A stretch of DNA of 64,000 nt. Source: Roseateles sp. YR242 (lineage in GTDB: Bacteria; Pseudomonadota; Gammaproteobacteria; Burkholderiales; Burkholderiaceae_C). The translations under genes were made by a program, and so were the position numbers. This document shows, piece by piece, positions 1-7,069 of the stretch; within the stretch, counting starts at the first letter, position 1, and each line of letters begins with the position of its first letter. The notes beneath the pieces are model-generated. The model did no database searches. It was not told the origin of the DNA and saw only the letters and a program-made list of their open reading frames with translations. The DNA lies in NCBI RefSeq assembly GCF_900109745.1, contig NZ_FOAV01000006.1, positions 1 through 64,000 on the forward strand, in the 5' to 3' direction.

Positions 1-55
1 CGAGTTCGAGGCCAACTACCATCGACAACGCGCTGGTCAGGCCGCGACCGTCTGA
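1..55 (+). pseudogene. IS3-family transposase (OrfB), C-terminal end only
   Basis: Reading from base 2, the frame gives 17 residues (EFEANYHRQRAGQAATV) and then TGA at 53-55. This is the typical C-terminus of the IS3-family integrase subunit (IS51/IS1404-like); the rest lies left of the window. The element's right end follows at 69-94. Only the tail is visible, so whether the transposase is intact cannot be judged. Confidence 0.75.
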
Positions 56-56
56 C

Positions 57-1799
57 TTAAACCAACAGGCCTCCGCGATTGCCGGGGCGGTTCAGAGGCA
101 GTAGCTCGTCGAGGCGGCTATTCAGTTGCATCGGCAGGCGCTGCAACACGTCGCGCAGGTAGGCCCACGGGTCATGCCCGTGCATGCGCGCCGACTGCAC
201 CAAGCTCATCACGATGGCGGCACGCTGCCCCGCAAGTTCGCTGCCCACGAACTGCCATGCCTTGCGTCCCATGGCCCAGGGCTTGATCTGCCGTTCCAAG
301 TGGTTGTTGTCGAGCGCTACGGCGCCGTCTTTCAGATGCTGCGTCAGCGCAGCCCAGTGGCCCAGCGTGTAGTCGATGGCCTTGGCCGTGGCGCCGCCAT
401 CGGCGACCAGCCGGCGCTCGAGTTGCAGCCACCGATGGAGTTCGTCCCATACCGGCGTGGCGAGCTGCTGGCGCTGTGCCCGTCGCTCGTCATCGCTGAG
501 GTCCCTGAGCTCACTTTCGATCTGGTAGATGCGGGCGAACCTGCGGATCGCATCCACCCCGATGGGGCTCGTGCCGTCGTGCGCCAGCTCTTCGAAGTTG
601 CGCCTTGCATGTGCCGCGCACGCCGCGCTGATGCGCCCAGGGTAAAGGCGCGGATCCACCACGGTCTCATAGCCCCCATAGCGGTCGGTGAGCAGCGTCC
701 CGTTCCATCGTCGCTCGCCGCGCGTCTCGTCGCCGTTCAAGAACGCCACGGGGTACTGAGCCCCACGCCCTCGGCAGAACGCGTAGATCACCCCCGGCAC
801 CGTGTCGTGCCAGCTCCTTGCGTAGGCCCACACGTAGGCTTTGCGCGTCTTGCCTGCACCCGGGTCCAGCAAGGCCACCGGCGTCTCGTCGGCGTGCAGG
901 ACTCGGCAATCCAGGATGAAGCGCTTGTGCAGCTCGTACAGCGACTCCAGCGCAGCCCCCGCCTGGCCAGCCCACGCAGCCAGCGTCGATCGCGGGGTGT
1001 GCACGCCTGAGCGTGCATTGATGGTCTCTTGCCGGTAGTACGGCAGGTGGTCCACGAAGCGGCTGATCAGCGTGTGTGCCAGCAAGCCGCTAGCGGCGGC
1101 TCCACCCTCCACGATCTCTGGCACGCTTGGCGCCTGCTTGAGCACCTGGCAGTGTCGGCACGTCCACTTGCCGTAGACGTGCCGGTGCACGAAGAACTCG
1201 GCCGGCACGATGTCCAGCCGCTCGGTGATGTCTTCCCCGATGCGCGTCATGGGCCGGCCACAGTCGTGCTCCTGGCAGTTGGTGCTCTCGGGTTCATGGT
1301 GATGCTCGACGCGACGCAGGTGGTCGGGGAACGCGTTGCGCCGAGGCTTGCGTGGGGACGCCTTGGGCTTGGTACTGGCGGACTCCTCAGCAGCCTCTGC
1401 CTCGCGCCGCAGTCGCTCAAGCTGCTCGCGCAGGCTGGCCTCATCCTCGGCCAACGTCTCCTCGAACAGGCGTCGCTGGTCTGCGCTCATCGCTTCAGAT
1501 TTCGCACCGTAGGTCCAGCGCTTCAGCCGGGCCAACTCGAAGTTGATCTTCTCGATCTTGGCCTCGCGCAGGGCGATCTCGCGGTCCTTGCGCTGCAGCA
1601 GCGCGTCCCGCTGAGCCAGCTCCACAGTTTGCGCGGCGAGGGCCTGGTCGCGCTGCGTGATGGCCTGGTCGCGCTCACACAGTTGCTGCGCCTGGTCTTG
1701 CACTTGCTGTTGCAACTGGGCGATGAGCGCGGCGACCTCGGGCGGGAGGCCCTGAGGATCAGAGGGTGGGAGACCACGCATGCCAAGCATGCGTGGCAT
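57..1799 (-). CDS. tnpC: IS66-family transposase TnpC, 3' end replaced by an IS3 insertion
   Basis: DDE transposase of an IS66 element, about 580 aa, carrying the catalytic function. In order it shows an N-terminal Gln-rich coiled coil (residues 25-110), a zinc-finger-like CxxC segment (CRHCQ near residue 215), and the large transposase domain with HADETPV and LLTDRYGGYE, ending in the conserved NNHLERQIKPWAMGRK. IS66 homology stops after NSRLDELLPL. The last residues (NRPGNRGGLLV) are read from the terminal repeat of the neighbouring IS3 element, so only a handful of native C-terminal residues are lost and the catalytic part is whole. The start is uncertain: Met at 1799, or internal Met codons a few residues on. 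It follows tnpA and tnpB in the usual order. Confidence 0.9.
   Translation of the reverse strand: MPRMLGMRGLPPSDPQGLPPEVAALIAQLQQQVQDQAQQLCERDQAITQRDQALAAQTVELAQRDALLQRKDREIALREAKIEKINFELARLKRWTYGAKSEAMSADQRRLFEETLAEDEASLREQLERLRREAEAAEESASTKPKASPRKPRRNAFPDHLRRVEHHHEPESTNCQEHDCGRPMTRIGEDITERLDIVPAEFFVHRHVYGKWTCRHCQVLKQAPSVPEIVEGGAAASGLLAHTLISRFVDHLPYYRQETINARSGVHTPRSTLAAWAGQAGAALESLYELHKRFILDCRVLHADETPVALLDPGAGKTRKAYVWAYARSWHDTVPGVIYAFCRGRGAQYPVAFLNGDETRGERRWNGTLLTDRYGGYETVVDPRLYPGRISAACAAHARRNFEELAHDGTSPIGVDAIRRFARIYQIESELRDLSDDERRAQRQQLATPVWDELHRWLQLERRLVADGGATAKAIDYTLGHWAALTQHLKDGAVALDNNHLERQIKPWAMGRKAWQFVGSELAGQRAAIVMSLVQSARMHGHDPWAYLRDVLQRLPMQLNSRLDELLPLNRPGNRGGLLV
69..94. repeat. Right terminal inverted repeat of the IS3-family element
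   Basis: Read on the minus strand from base 94 the sequence starts TGAACCGCCCCGG, the terminal repeat I recognise from IS51/IS1404-type IS3 elements. IS66 tnpC homology begins directly beyond it at base 95, so 94/95 is an insertion junction. The left end and the short target duplication must lie outside the window. Confidence 0.7.
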
Positions 1800-1872
1800 C
1801 GTGCCAGAACCCGCTGATGCGGCCTATTGGCACATGCACTGTCAACGCATTGGCGAGTGAGGGAGCGCGGGC

Positions 1873-2211
1873 TTATGCCCGCGTGATGCAGCTCAGCTCG
1901 GCCAGCCGCTGCCACGGCAAGCCCAGGATCAGAGCGTCGAACTGTGCGGGGGTGAGCGTTAGCGACGTTGTCTCGGCGGCTGCCGACGGCCAGACGAAGC
2001 GGCCAGCGTTAAGCCGCCGTGCGGCGCACCACACGCCGAAGCCATCGTGCACCAGCAGCTTGATGCGCGTTACAGACCTGTTGGCGAACAGATAGCCGTG
2101 GTGGGCCTGCGCGGCACCGAACACCTGCACCACTCGCAACAGCAGCCGGTCGGCGCCAGCGCGCATGTCGATCGGCTCAGTGGCCAGCCACATCGCGTCG
2201 ATGCGAATCAT
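1873..2211 (-). CDS. tnpB: IS66 accessory protein TnpB (Orf2)
   Basis: Small protein of 112 aa required with TnpA and TnpC for transposition of IS66 elements. It begins with the family hallmark MWLATEPIDMRAGADRLL and continues with HHGYLFANRSVTRIKLLVHDG, typical of Pfam TnpB_IS66. Length is normal for the family. Its ATG overlaps the tnpA stop by 4 bp (2208-2211), indicating translational coupling, and tnpC follows downstream. It appears intact. Confidence 0.93.
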   Translation of the reverse strand: MIRIDAMWLATEPIDMRAGADRLLLRVVQVFGAAQAHHGYLFANRSVTRIKLLVHDGFGVWCAARRLNAGRFVWPSAAAETTSLTLTPAQFDALILGLPWQRLAELSCITRA

Positions 2212-2612
2212 CGAAGCAGCTCACGCATCCAGGCCGCGAACTCGCCGGTAGCGCTTGCCGGCCATGTCACAGTGATCGCCGTGGCGCCGCGGTGCAACTC
2301 GATACGGATGTCGGCGCTCACCGGCGCCGACACCGGTACCGGCCACTGCAAGGGCAGGAACTTTGCAGGTGCAGGCGTCGCCGGCTTCGTCTTCTTGGGC
2401 TGGCTCGCGGTGATGCCCAGTCCATCCTCGGCGGCGACCTCGGCCTCCTTGACCCAGCGACGCACCAGGTTCGCGTTGATGCCGTTTGCCATCGCCACTG
2501 AGGCCGATGACACTCCCGGCTTACGGCAGGCAGCCACTACGTGCGCCTTGAATTCAGCGCTGTGAGTTCGCCGGCGACGCCGGCCTTGTCCAAGGGCTAT
2601 AGAAGTGTCCAT
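2208..2612 (-). CDS. tnpA: IS66 transposase accessory protein TnpA (Orf1, HTH)
   Basis: First gene of the IS66 operon, 134 aa. The basic RRRRR tract and the N-terminal helix-turn-helix (HSAEFKAHVVAACRKPG, then SVAMANGINANLVRRWV) are the DNA-binding part seen in IS66 Orf1 proteins. The start ATG at 2612 lies directly behind a hairpin (2613-2638) whose 3' arm contains the GGAG ribosome-binding sequence. A diverged copy of the first two dozen codons is present at 2690-2760, belonging to a second IS66 copy. Intact. Confidence 0.9.
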   Translation of the reverse strand: MDTSIALGQGRRRRRTHSAEFKAHVVAACRKPGVSSASVAMANGINANLVRRWVKEAEVAAEDGLGITASQPKKTKPATPAPAKFLPLQWPVPVSAPVSADIRIELHRGATAITVTWPASATGEFAAWMRELLR

Positions 2613-2638
2613 TTCTCCACCAAAAGCTAAGTGGAGAA
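2613..2638 (-). promoter_or_regulatory. RBS-sequestering hairpin in the IS66 tnpA leader
   Basis: Perfect 8-bp arms (TTCTCCAC at 2613-2620, GTGGAGAA at 2631-2638) enclose a 10-nt loop and end directly at the tnpA start codon. In the transcript the arm next to the ATG carries GGAG, so the Shine-Dalgarno sequence is inside the stem. The second IS66 copy has the same 8-10-8 geometry with a different stem sequence (2770-2795). Confidence 0.6.
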
Positions 2639-2689
2639 GAGCATCCTTTGCCGTTCATAGAATTCAAGGTGGAGGCACTGGACGCTCAC

Positions 2690-2760
2690 GCTTCGACGAC
2701 TCGGGCCTTGAATTCTTCGCTGTGGATTCGCCGCCGGCGTCCGCTCGTCGCTTGCTCCAT
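2690..2760 (-). pseudogene. IS66 tnpA fragment, first ~24 codons
   Basis: The open frame from the ATG at 2760 matches the intact TnpA (the RRRRxHSxEFKAxVV core) and is interrupted by the neighbouring IS66 insertion at 2689/2690. No other part of the gene is visible in the window. Confidence 0.7.
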
Positions 2761-2847
2761 GGTGTCTACGTGTCCACTAAGTTCTTCGTGGACACGAGCA
2801 TCCTAGGCCCGGCTCAGGCGTTCAACATGACTTGCCTGGACGCTTAC
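2690..2847 (-). mobile_element. Remnant of a second IS66 copy (leader, terminal repeat, 5' end of tnpA)
   Basis: The minus strand encodes MEQATSGRRRRIHSEEF and then KARVVEA from 2760 down to 2690, clearly paralogous to the intact TnpA start but diverged. It is broken off exactly where the intact element begins. The leader carries a hairpin (arms 2770-2777 and 2788-2795), and the outer end at 2847 reads GTAAGCGTCCAGGC on the minus strand. The remainder of this copy should lie left of the window. Confidence 0.7.
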
Positions 2848-3134
2848 TGAGCAACAACCAGGCGGAGAGCTTCTTCGCGCGGATGCGGCGCATGGTGATC
2901 GGCCAGGTTCACCGGATCACGCCGAAATACATGCTCGACTACGTGACGGAGGTTGCGTGGCGCGAGGACGTTCGGAGAACACCGACGTCGAGACAGGTTG
3001 GCATGCTGGCCAACGCAGCGTCTCGATCGACCTCGAAATGGTGGCGAGGCTATTGGCAGATGAAGAATCGCCCGGAAGAGATCCTCTTTGTTCCAACGGG
3101 GTCGCCGCAAAAGCCGGCGCCTGTCAGTCGTTGA
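2848..3134 (+). pseudogene. IS1595-family (ISXO2-like) transposase, C-terminal fragment
   Basis: About 95 codons survive. The fragment opens with SNNQAESFFARMRR, the conserved C-terminal catalytic block of ISXO2-like transposases, followed by YMLDYVTEVAWRED, also typical. The match begins immediately after the IS66 terminal repeat at 2847, so the IS66 copy interrupted this gene and the N-terminal part should be found left of the nested stack. The candidate 8-bp target duplicate is TGAGCAAC at 2848-2855. The 3' end overlaps the convergent gene at 3124-3630 by 11 bp, suggesting that gene may be a passenger of this element. Confidence 0.75.
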
Positions 3135-3630
3135 CGGCGGGAATGGACCAACAACCTTCCTCTTGATCTGCCGGATCAAGGGAATGGTGCTGCAGGACTT
3201 TCTTCTTAGCGACCAACTTGGCCAGCGTTTTTATCACCGAAATCTTCAGCTGCGAATAGTTCTTGGCGTTGACCGTAAGCCCACATCTCGCTGCCACGTC
3301 GTAAACGATCATCGTCGTCAACATGTGCTTGCCGCTCGCTTGTTTGAGGCAGGCAACGATCGTGCGCACCAGGTTGTGACCCTTGAAAGGCGATGGGGTA
3401 TACCGCCGCTTGCCTTCAATGGTCGAAGCCTTCACCTGGACTTCGTGGAGCGGAATGATGCGGTCAAGAGAGGCGAGCCTGTCCATCAGTTCGCAGATGT
3501 CGCCGGGAAGGTTCTCTACGAGCTTGATGCATCTATCGAGCTTTGCGCGGGTCCGTGAGCGCTCGTTGATCAGCCATACCAAACTGCTGGGTGTCCGCTC
3601 CAAGCCGGAGTAATCGCGGTTCTTTTTCAA
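3124..3630 (-). CDS. Unknown protein, downstream member of a tandem paralogous pair
   Basis: A 168-aa protein whose function I do not recognise. It starts MKKNRDYSGLERTPSSLVWL and aligns along its length with the 168-aa protein encoded immediately upstream (3627-4133), including the shared GLERTPSS and the RLASLDRIIPLHEVQV / ELASLDAVIPLHAVKV stretch. The N-terminal half looks like a helical coiled coil (residues 20-65). The C-terminal half (VRTIVACLKQ..., then KISVIKTLAKLVAKKKVL) resembles a small winged-helix-like fold, which is inference. The ATG overlaps the upstream stop by 4 bp, so the pair is co-translated. The 3' end overlaps the IS1595 fragment. It may be cargo of that element. Confidence 0.65.
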   Translation of the reverse strand: MKKNRDYSGLERTPSSLVWLINERSRTRAKLDRCIKLVENLPGDICELMDRLASLDRIIPLHEVQVKASTIEGKRRYTPSPFKGHNLVRTIVACLKQASGKHMLTTMIVYDVAARCGLTVNAKNYSQLKISVIKTLAKLVAKKKVLQHHSLDPADQEEGCWSIPAVND

Positions 3631-4133
3631 GGCGTCTGATCCTCTTCAGCCCATGCCCAGCTTCCGTGCTGGGTTGTCTCGGCAGGATGACACCTGCGCA
3701 CGAGGCCTCGGTCGGCCATGGGGCTCAAGCACTTGCGTGCGCTGTCCATGATGTCGGCCTGCTTGACCTTGGCCAGATCAATGTTGTTTTGCCTGACGAA
3801 CTGCAGCACGAGCTCGATGGTCGTGACCGGCTGGCCCTTCGCAGCTTTCAGGGACCGAACCAACGAGCGCTTGAGCTCGCCGTGGGGCGCGGTCCGCGGG
3901 CGGTTCGGTCGCCTGCCGACGATGGCGCTAGCGTCCACCTTGACCGCGTGCAGCGGTATCACTGCGTCCAACGACGCAAGTTCGTATTCAAGGGTGCGAA
4001 TTTTCTCGGGCAGAGCCGCCTCTTGCGCGCGGTAGCGATCAAGCTGGCCGCGTAGCTTCGCGCGCTGTCCGATCAGCCATGCCATCGAGGATGGCGTGCG
4101 CTCCAGGCCTGTGTAATCTCGGTTCTTCGGCAT
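3627..4133 (-). CDS. Unknown protein, upstream member of the tandem paralogous pair
   Basis: 168 aa, starting MPKNRDYTGLERTPSSMAWL, same length and architecture as the next gene: N-terminal GLERTPSS box, helical segment (residues 20-60), SLDAVIPLHAVKVDASAIVG motif, a basic proline-rich linker, then a probable HTH-like C-terminus (KRSLVRSLKAAKGQPVTTIEL). I recall similar GLERTPSS proteins as widespread hypotheticals on proteobacterial mobile DNA, but no function is known to me. The pair arose by duplication and has diverged strongly. It lies between the IS stack and core gene rlmD, and so is probably part of the accessory insert. Confidence 0.65.
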   Translation of the reverse strand: MPKNRDYTGLERTPSSMAWLIGQRAKLRGQLDRYRAQEAALPEKIRTLEYELASLDAVIPLHAVKVDASAIVGRRPNRPRTAPHGELKRSLVRSLKAAKGQPVTTIELVLQFVRQNNIDLAKVKQADIMDSARKCLSPMADRGLVRRCHPAETTQHGSWAWAEEDQTP

Positions 4134-4193
4134 GTCCCGATGGTTTCAGAACCACCGGGAGGCATCCAGTGCATCAGCTAGATAATGCCGATT

Positions 4194-5558
4194 TCAGCGC
4201 TCGAAAACAGCGATGGACTCCACGTGCGCCGTGTGCGGGAACATGTTCACCGCACCCGCGCCCGTACAGCGGTAACCCGCCACGTTGACCAACAGACCCG
4301 CATCGCGCGCCAATGTCGCCGGGTTGCAGGAGACGTAGACAATCCGCTTGGGCGGGGCCCAGCCCGGCGCCAGCGACGGGTCCTGGATCACGTCAGCCAA
4401 TGCCTTGACCAACGCAAAGGCACCCTCGCGTGGCGGGTCCACCAGCCAGCGGTCGGATTCGCCATCCGCAGCCAGTCGTTGTGGCGTCATCTCGAACAGA
4501 TTGCGCGCCACAAACGAAGCCTTGTGGCTGAGGCCGTTGCGCTGCGCGTTTTCACGCGAGCGTTGCACCAGCGCCTCGCTGCCCTCGATGCCCAGCACCT
4601 CGCGCGCCTGCGTGGCCAGCGGCAAGGTGAAGTTGCCCAGGCCACAGAACCAGTCAATGATCCGGTCCCCCGGTTGGACCCCGAGCAGACGCAACGCACG
4701 TCCCACCAGCACGGTGTTGATGTGATGGTTGACCTGGGTGAAGTCCGTCGGCTTGAACGGCATCACCACACCGAACTCGGGCAGCGTGTAGGCCAGCTCA
4801 GGCCCATCCGGGTCCAGGAGGTGAACAGTGTCCGGCCCCTTGGGCTGCAACCACCATTGCACGCCGTATTCGGCCGCAAACGCACGCAGCTTGTCCACAT
4901 CCCCGGCGCTCAGCGGCTCCAGGTGACGCAACACCAGGGCGATGACCTGCACACCGCTGCTGTCGCCAATGGCCAGCTCGATCTGGGGCAGACGATCCCG
5001 CGCCTCCATGGCGCCGACGAGCTCGCGCAGCGGCATCAGCATGTTGCTGACATGGTCAGGCAGGACCTTGCAGACCTGCATGTCCGCGATATAGCGGCTC
5101 TTGCGTTCGTGGAAACCCACCAGCACGTGCCCCTTCTTGGGCACAAAACGCACCGACAGCCGGGCGCGATAGCGGTAACCCGTGGCGGGCCCTTCGATGG
5201 GGCGCATCAGTGTTTCCGGCTTGACCTTGCCCAGATGCCAGAGGTTGTCCTCCAGCACCCGCTGCTTGACGGCCACCTGGGCACCGGTATGCAGATGCTG
5301 CATCTTGCAGCCACCGCAGGCGCCGGGATGCAGGCCGAAGTGCGGGCACACCGGGCGCACACGCTGTGAGCTCTCCCTGCGCATCGCCACCAAGGCCGCT
5401 TGCTCCCAGTTGTTCTTCTTGCGGCCAACACTGACCTGAACCTCTTCACCGGGCAGCGCGCCCTCGATGAAGACGACCTTGCCCTCGCTGTTGTGGGCCA
5501 CGCCCTGCGCTTCCAGGTCCAGCGATTCGACCTTCAGCCATTCCGAAACATCAGTCAT
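4194..5558 (-). CDS. rlmD: 23S rRNA (uracil-1939-C5)-methyltransferase RlmD
   Basis: SAM-dependent methyltransferase that makes m5U at position 1939 of 23S rRNA. The 454-aa protein has an N-terminal TRAM domain (residues 5-65), the 4Fe-4S ligands (CPHFG, then CGGCKMQH, and a fourth Cys in MQVCKVLP), the SAM-binding motif [10 protein letters not shown] near residue 300, and the catalytic [11 protein letters not shown] near residue 410. The spacing between the first Cys and CGGC is a few residues longer than in E. coli RlmD. The gene is complete and marks the edge of the core chromosome next to the IS island. An rpoS-associated repeat lies just upstream. Confidence 0.93.
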   Translation of the reverse strand: MTDVSEWLKVESLDLEAQGVAHNSEGKVVFIEGALPGEEVQVSVGRKKNNWEQAALVAMRRESSQRVRPVCPHFGLHPGACGGCKMQHLHTGAQVAVKQRVLEDNLWHLGKVKPETLMRPIEGPATGYRYRARLSVRFVPKKGHVLVGFHERKSRYIADMQVCKVLPDHVSNMLMPLRELVGAMEARDRLPQIELAIGDSSGVQVIALVLRHLEPLSAGDVDKLRAFAAEYGVQWWLQPKGPDTVHLLDPDGPELAYTLPEFGVVMPFKPTDFTQVNHHINTVLVGRALRLLGVQPGDRIIDWFCGLGNFTLPLATQAREVLGIEGSEALVQRSRENAQRNGLSHKASFVARNLFEMTPQRLAADGESDRWLVDPPREGAFALVKALADVIQDPSLAPGWAPPKRIVYVSCNPATLARDAGLLVNVAGYRCTGAGAVNMFPHTAHVESIAVFER

Positions 5559-5633
5559 AACCCGCGATTATCGCCGCGCGACGGACGCCGCTCCGATCAC
5601 GGGCTCAACGCGAAGGAGCAATGCACAGCATCC

Positions 5634-5664
5634 CGGCTCGCGGGAGTGATGCAGAGGTTCCCTA
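5634..5664 (-). repeat. Copy 1 of a 31-bp element shared by the rpoS and glnD stop codons
   Basis: From the rpoS stop, the minus strand reads TAGGGAACCTCTGCATCAC then TCCCGCGAGCCG. The same element follows glnD at 37308-37338, with 28 of 31 bases identical by my alignment. The TAG is the rpoS stop itself. The inner part TCCCGCGAGCCGGGA can fold as a short hairpin. Confidence 0.7.
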
Positions 5665-7044
5665 AAAGATGGAATCGCGATTGATGCCCTGGCGCAGCAT
5701 GTTGCGCTTGAGCTTGGCCTGCGCCTCGATCTGGATCTGGCGGATGCGCTCCCGCGTGAGGCCAAGACGAACCGCCAGCACATCGAGGGTTTCCGGATCA
5801 CGGTCGGCCAAGCCGTAGCGGCCGGCCAGCACCTCACGCTCACGGTCGCTCAGCGAGGCCAATCCCGCCGTGAGCAGCACCTCCAGCTCATGGCTGAGCC
5901 GTTGCCCCACGGGATCCATGGCCTGCTCGTCGGCCACCAGGTCCAGCATGGACTCCCCGCCCTCGCCATTGCGGTCCACCGGCGAGTCCAGGGAGCTGGG
6001 CAGCTCGGCATAAGCCAGCAGCGCCGCCACCTCCTCCACCGGCCGCCCCAGGCTGCGCGCCACATCCTCATCACGCGCCTGCGATTCTCCGCCCTGCCCT
6101 GCCGACATCGCCTCCAGCGAGCGGCGGGTCTTCAGCACCTGGTTCAGCTCCCTGACGATATGCACCGGCAGCCGCACCAGCCGCGCCTGATGCATCAGCG
6201 CCCGCTCCACCGCCTGGCGGATCCACCAGCTGGCATAAGTGGAGAAGCGAAACCCGCGCTCAGGCTCGAACTTGCCGATGGCATGCATCAGCCCAAGGTT
6301 GCCCTCCTCGATCAGGTCGCTCATCGGCAACCCACGCCCGAGATAGTTCTTGGCGATGCTCACCACCAGGCGGAGGTTGTGCTCGATCATGGCCTGACGC
6401 GCTTCAAAGTCGCCGGCCCGCGCCTTGGTGGCGGTGTCGAACTCTTCCTGCGGGGTCAGCAGTGGCGTGCGTCGAATGTCGCGCAGGTAGGCCTGCAGCG
6501 CATTGCCCACATCACCGCCCTCCATGGGGGCGACCAGCGCATTGCCGTTGCGGACCAGCTCGACGCCATCCGCAGGCACCTCGTCCGTCGCACCCTCCGT
6601 CCCGGCATCCACGGTGCCGCCGCCATCCGGTCCATCGGGTCCATCAACACCGTCGACACCATCACGGCCCTCATTGCCGTCACCACCATCCGCCAAGCCC
6701 GACACCCCATCCGAGTCGTACTCGCCATGAGCGCCCGGTGCGGCGGATGCAGACGCATCGCCATCAAAGGCATTCAGATCGTCAGAAGGATCGAGGGTGG
6801 GGTTGGCGTCGGGGTCGGCGTCGGGCCTGTGCCGGCCCTGCGGCTGTGAACCCGGCTCATGCGGGTCTTCAGAAGGGGCAGCCCCCTTGTCGTTGATGTG
6901 CGGGACACCCACCGCCAACGCCGCAGCCATCCCGGCCGGCGGGCGAGCCGCCAGCGTGGGCGGCATCGGGAACCGACCGGCCTCCTGGCCGGCGGGTCCT
7001 TTGGGCACATCATGCCCATCTATCGAGGCGGCGCGTTGACTCAT
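5662..7044 (-). CDS. rpoS: RNA polymerase sigma factor RpoS with a ~180-aa acidic N-terminal extension
   Basis: Stationary-phase/general-stress sigma factor, 460 aa against the usual ~320-370. Residues 1-180 are a low-complexity extension rich in Asp, Gly, Pro and Ala with DGVDG-type repeats. The conserved part starts near residue 180: region 1.2 (LQAYLRDIRRTPLLT), region 2 (NLRLVVSIAKNYLGRGL, then RFSTYASWWIRQAVERA), region 3, and region 4 with LTRERIRQIQIEA. The long start is favoured by a strong AGGAGG at 7054-7059 about 9 nt before the ATG. It lies 25 bp downstream of nlpD, the classical arrangement in which rpoS is partly transcribed from within nlpD. The stop codon coincides with a repeat element. 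Confidence 0.93.
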   Translation of the reverse strand: MSQRAASIDGHDVPKGPAGQEAGRFPMPPTLAARPPAGMAAALAVGVPHINDKGAAPSEDPHEPGSQPQGRHRPDADPDANPTLDPSDDLNAFDGDASASAAPGAHGEYDSDGVSGLADGGDGNEGRDGVDGVDGPDGPDGGGTVDAGTEGATDEVPADGVELVRNGNALVAPMEGGDVGNALQAYLRDIRRTPLLTPQEEFDTATKARAGDFEARQAMIEHNLRLVVSIAKNYLGRGLPMSDLIEEGNLGLMHAIGKFEPERGFRFSTYASWWIRQAVERALMHQARLVRLPVHIVRELNQVLKTRRSLEAMSAGQGGESQARDEDVARSLGRPVEEVAALLAYAELPSSLDSPVDRNGEGGESMLDLVADEQAMDPVGQRLSHELEVLLTAGLASLSDREREVLAGRYGLADRDPETLDVLAVRLGLTRERIRQIQIEAQAKLKRNMLRQGINRDSIF

Positions 7045-7069
7045 GTCGCGGCGCCTCCTTCAGCGCCTG

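Larger units (their letters stand above)
95..2689 (-). mobile_element. IS66-family insertion sequence, nearly complete (tnpA-tnpB-tnpC)
   Basis: The promoter-side end is placed at 2689 because the minus strand from there reads GTGAGCGTCCAGTGCC, an IS66-type terminal repeat (compare GTAAGCGTCCAGGC at 2847). Beyond 2689 the sequence switches to the tnpA of another IS66 copy. The other end is cut at base 95 by an IS3-family insertion, so the remaining few codons of tnpC and the left repeat should lie left of that IS3 copy, outside the window. Candidate 8-bp target duplication: GCTTCGAC at 2690-2697. Confidence 0.75.

Noticed and set aside
126-1817. Long plus-strand open frames opposite tnpC (294 and 262 codons)
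   Set aside because: They are antisense to a well-supported IS66 transposase, have no conserved motifs or ribosome-binding sites, and are expected in high-GC DNA.
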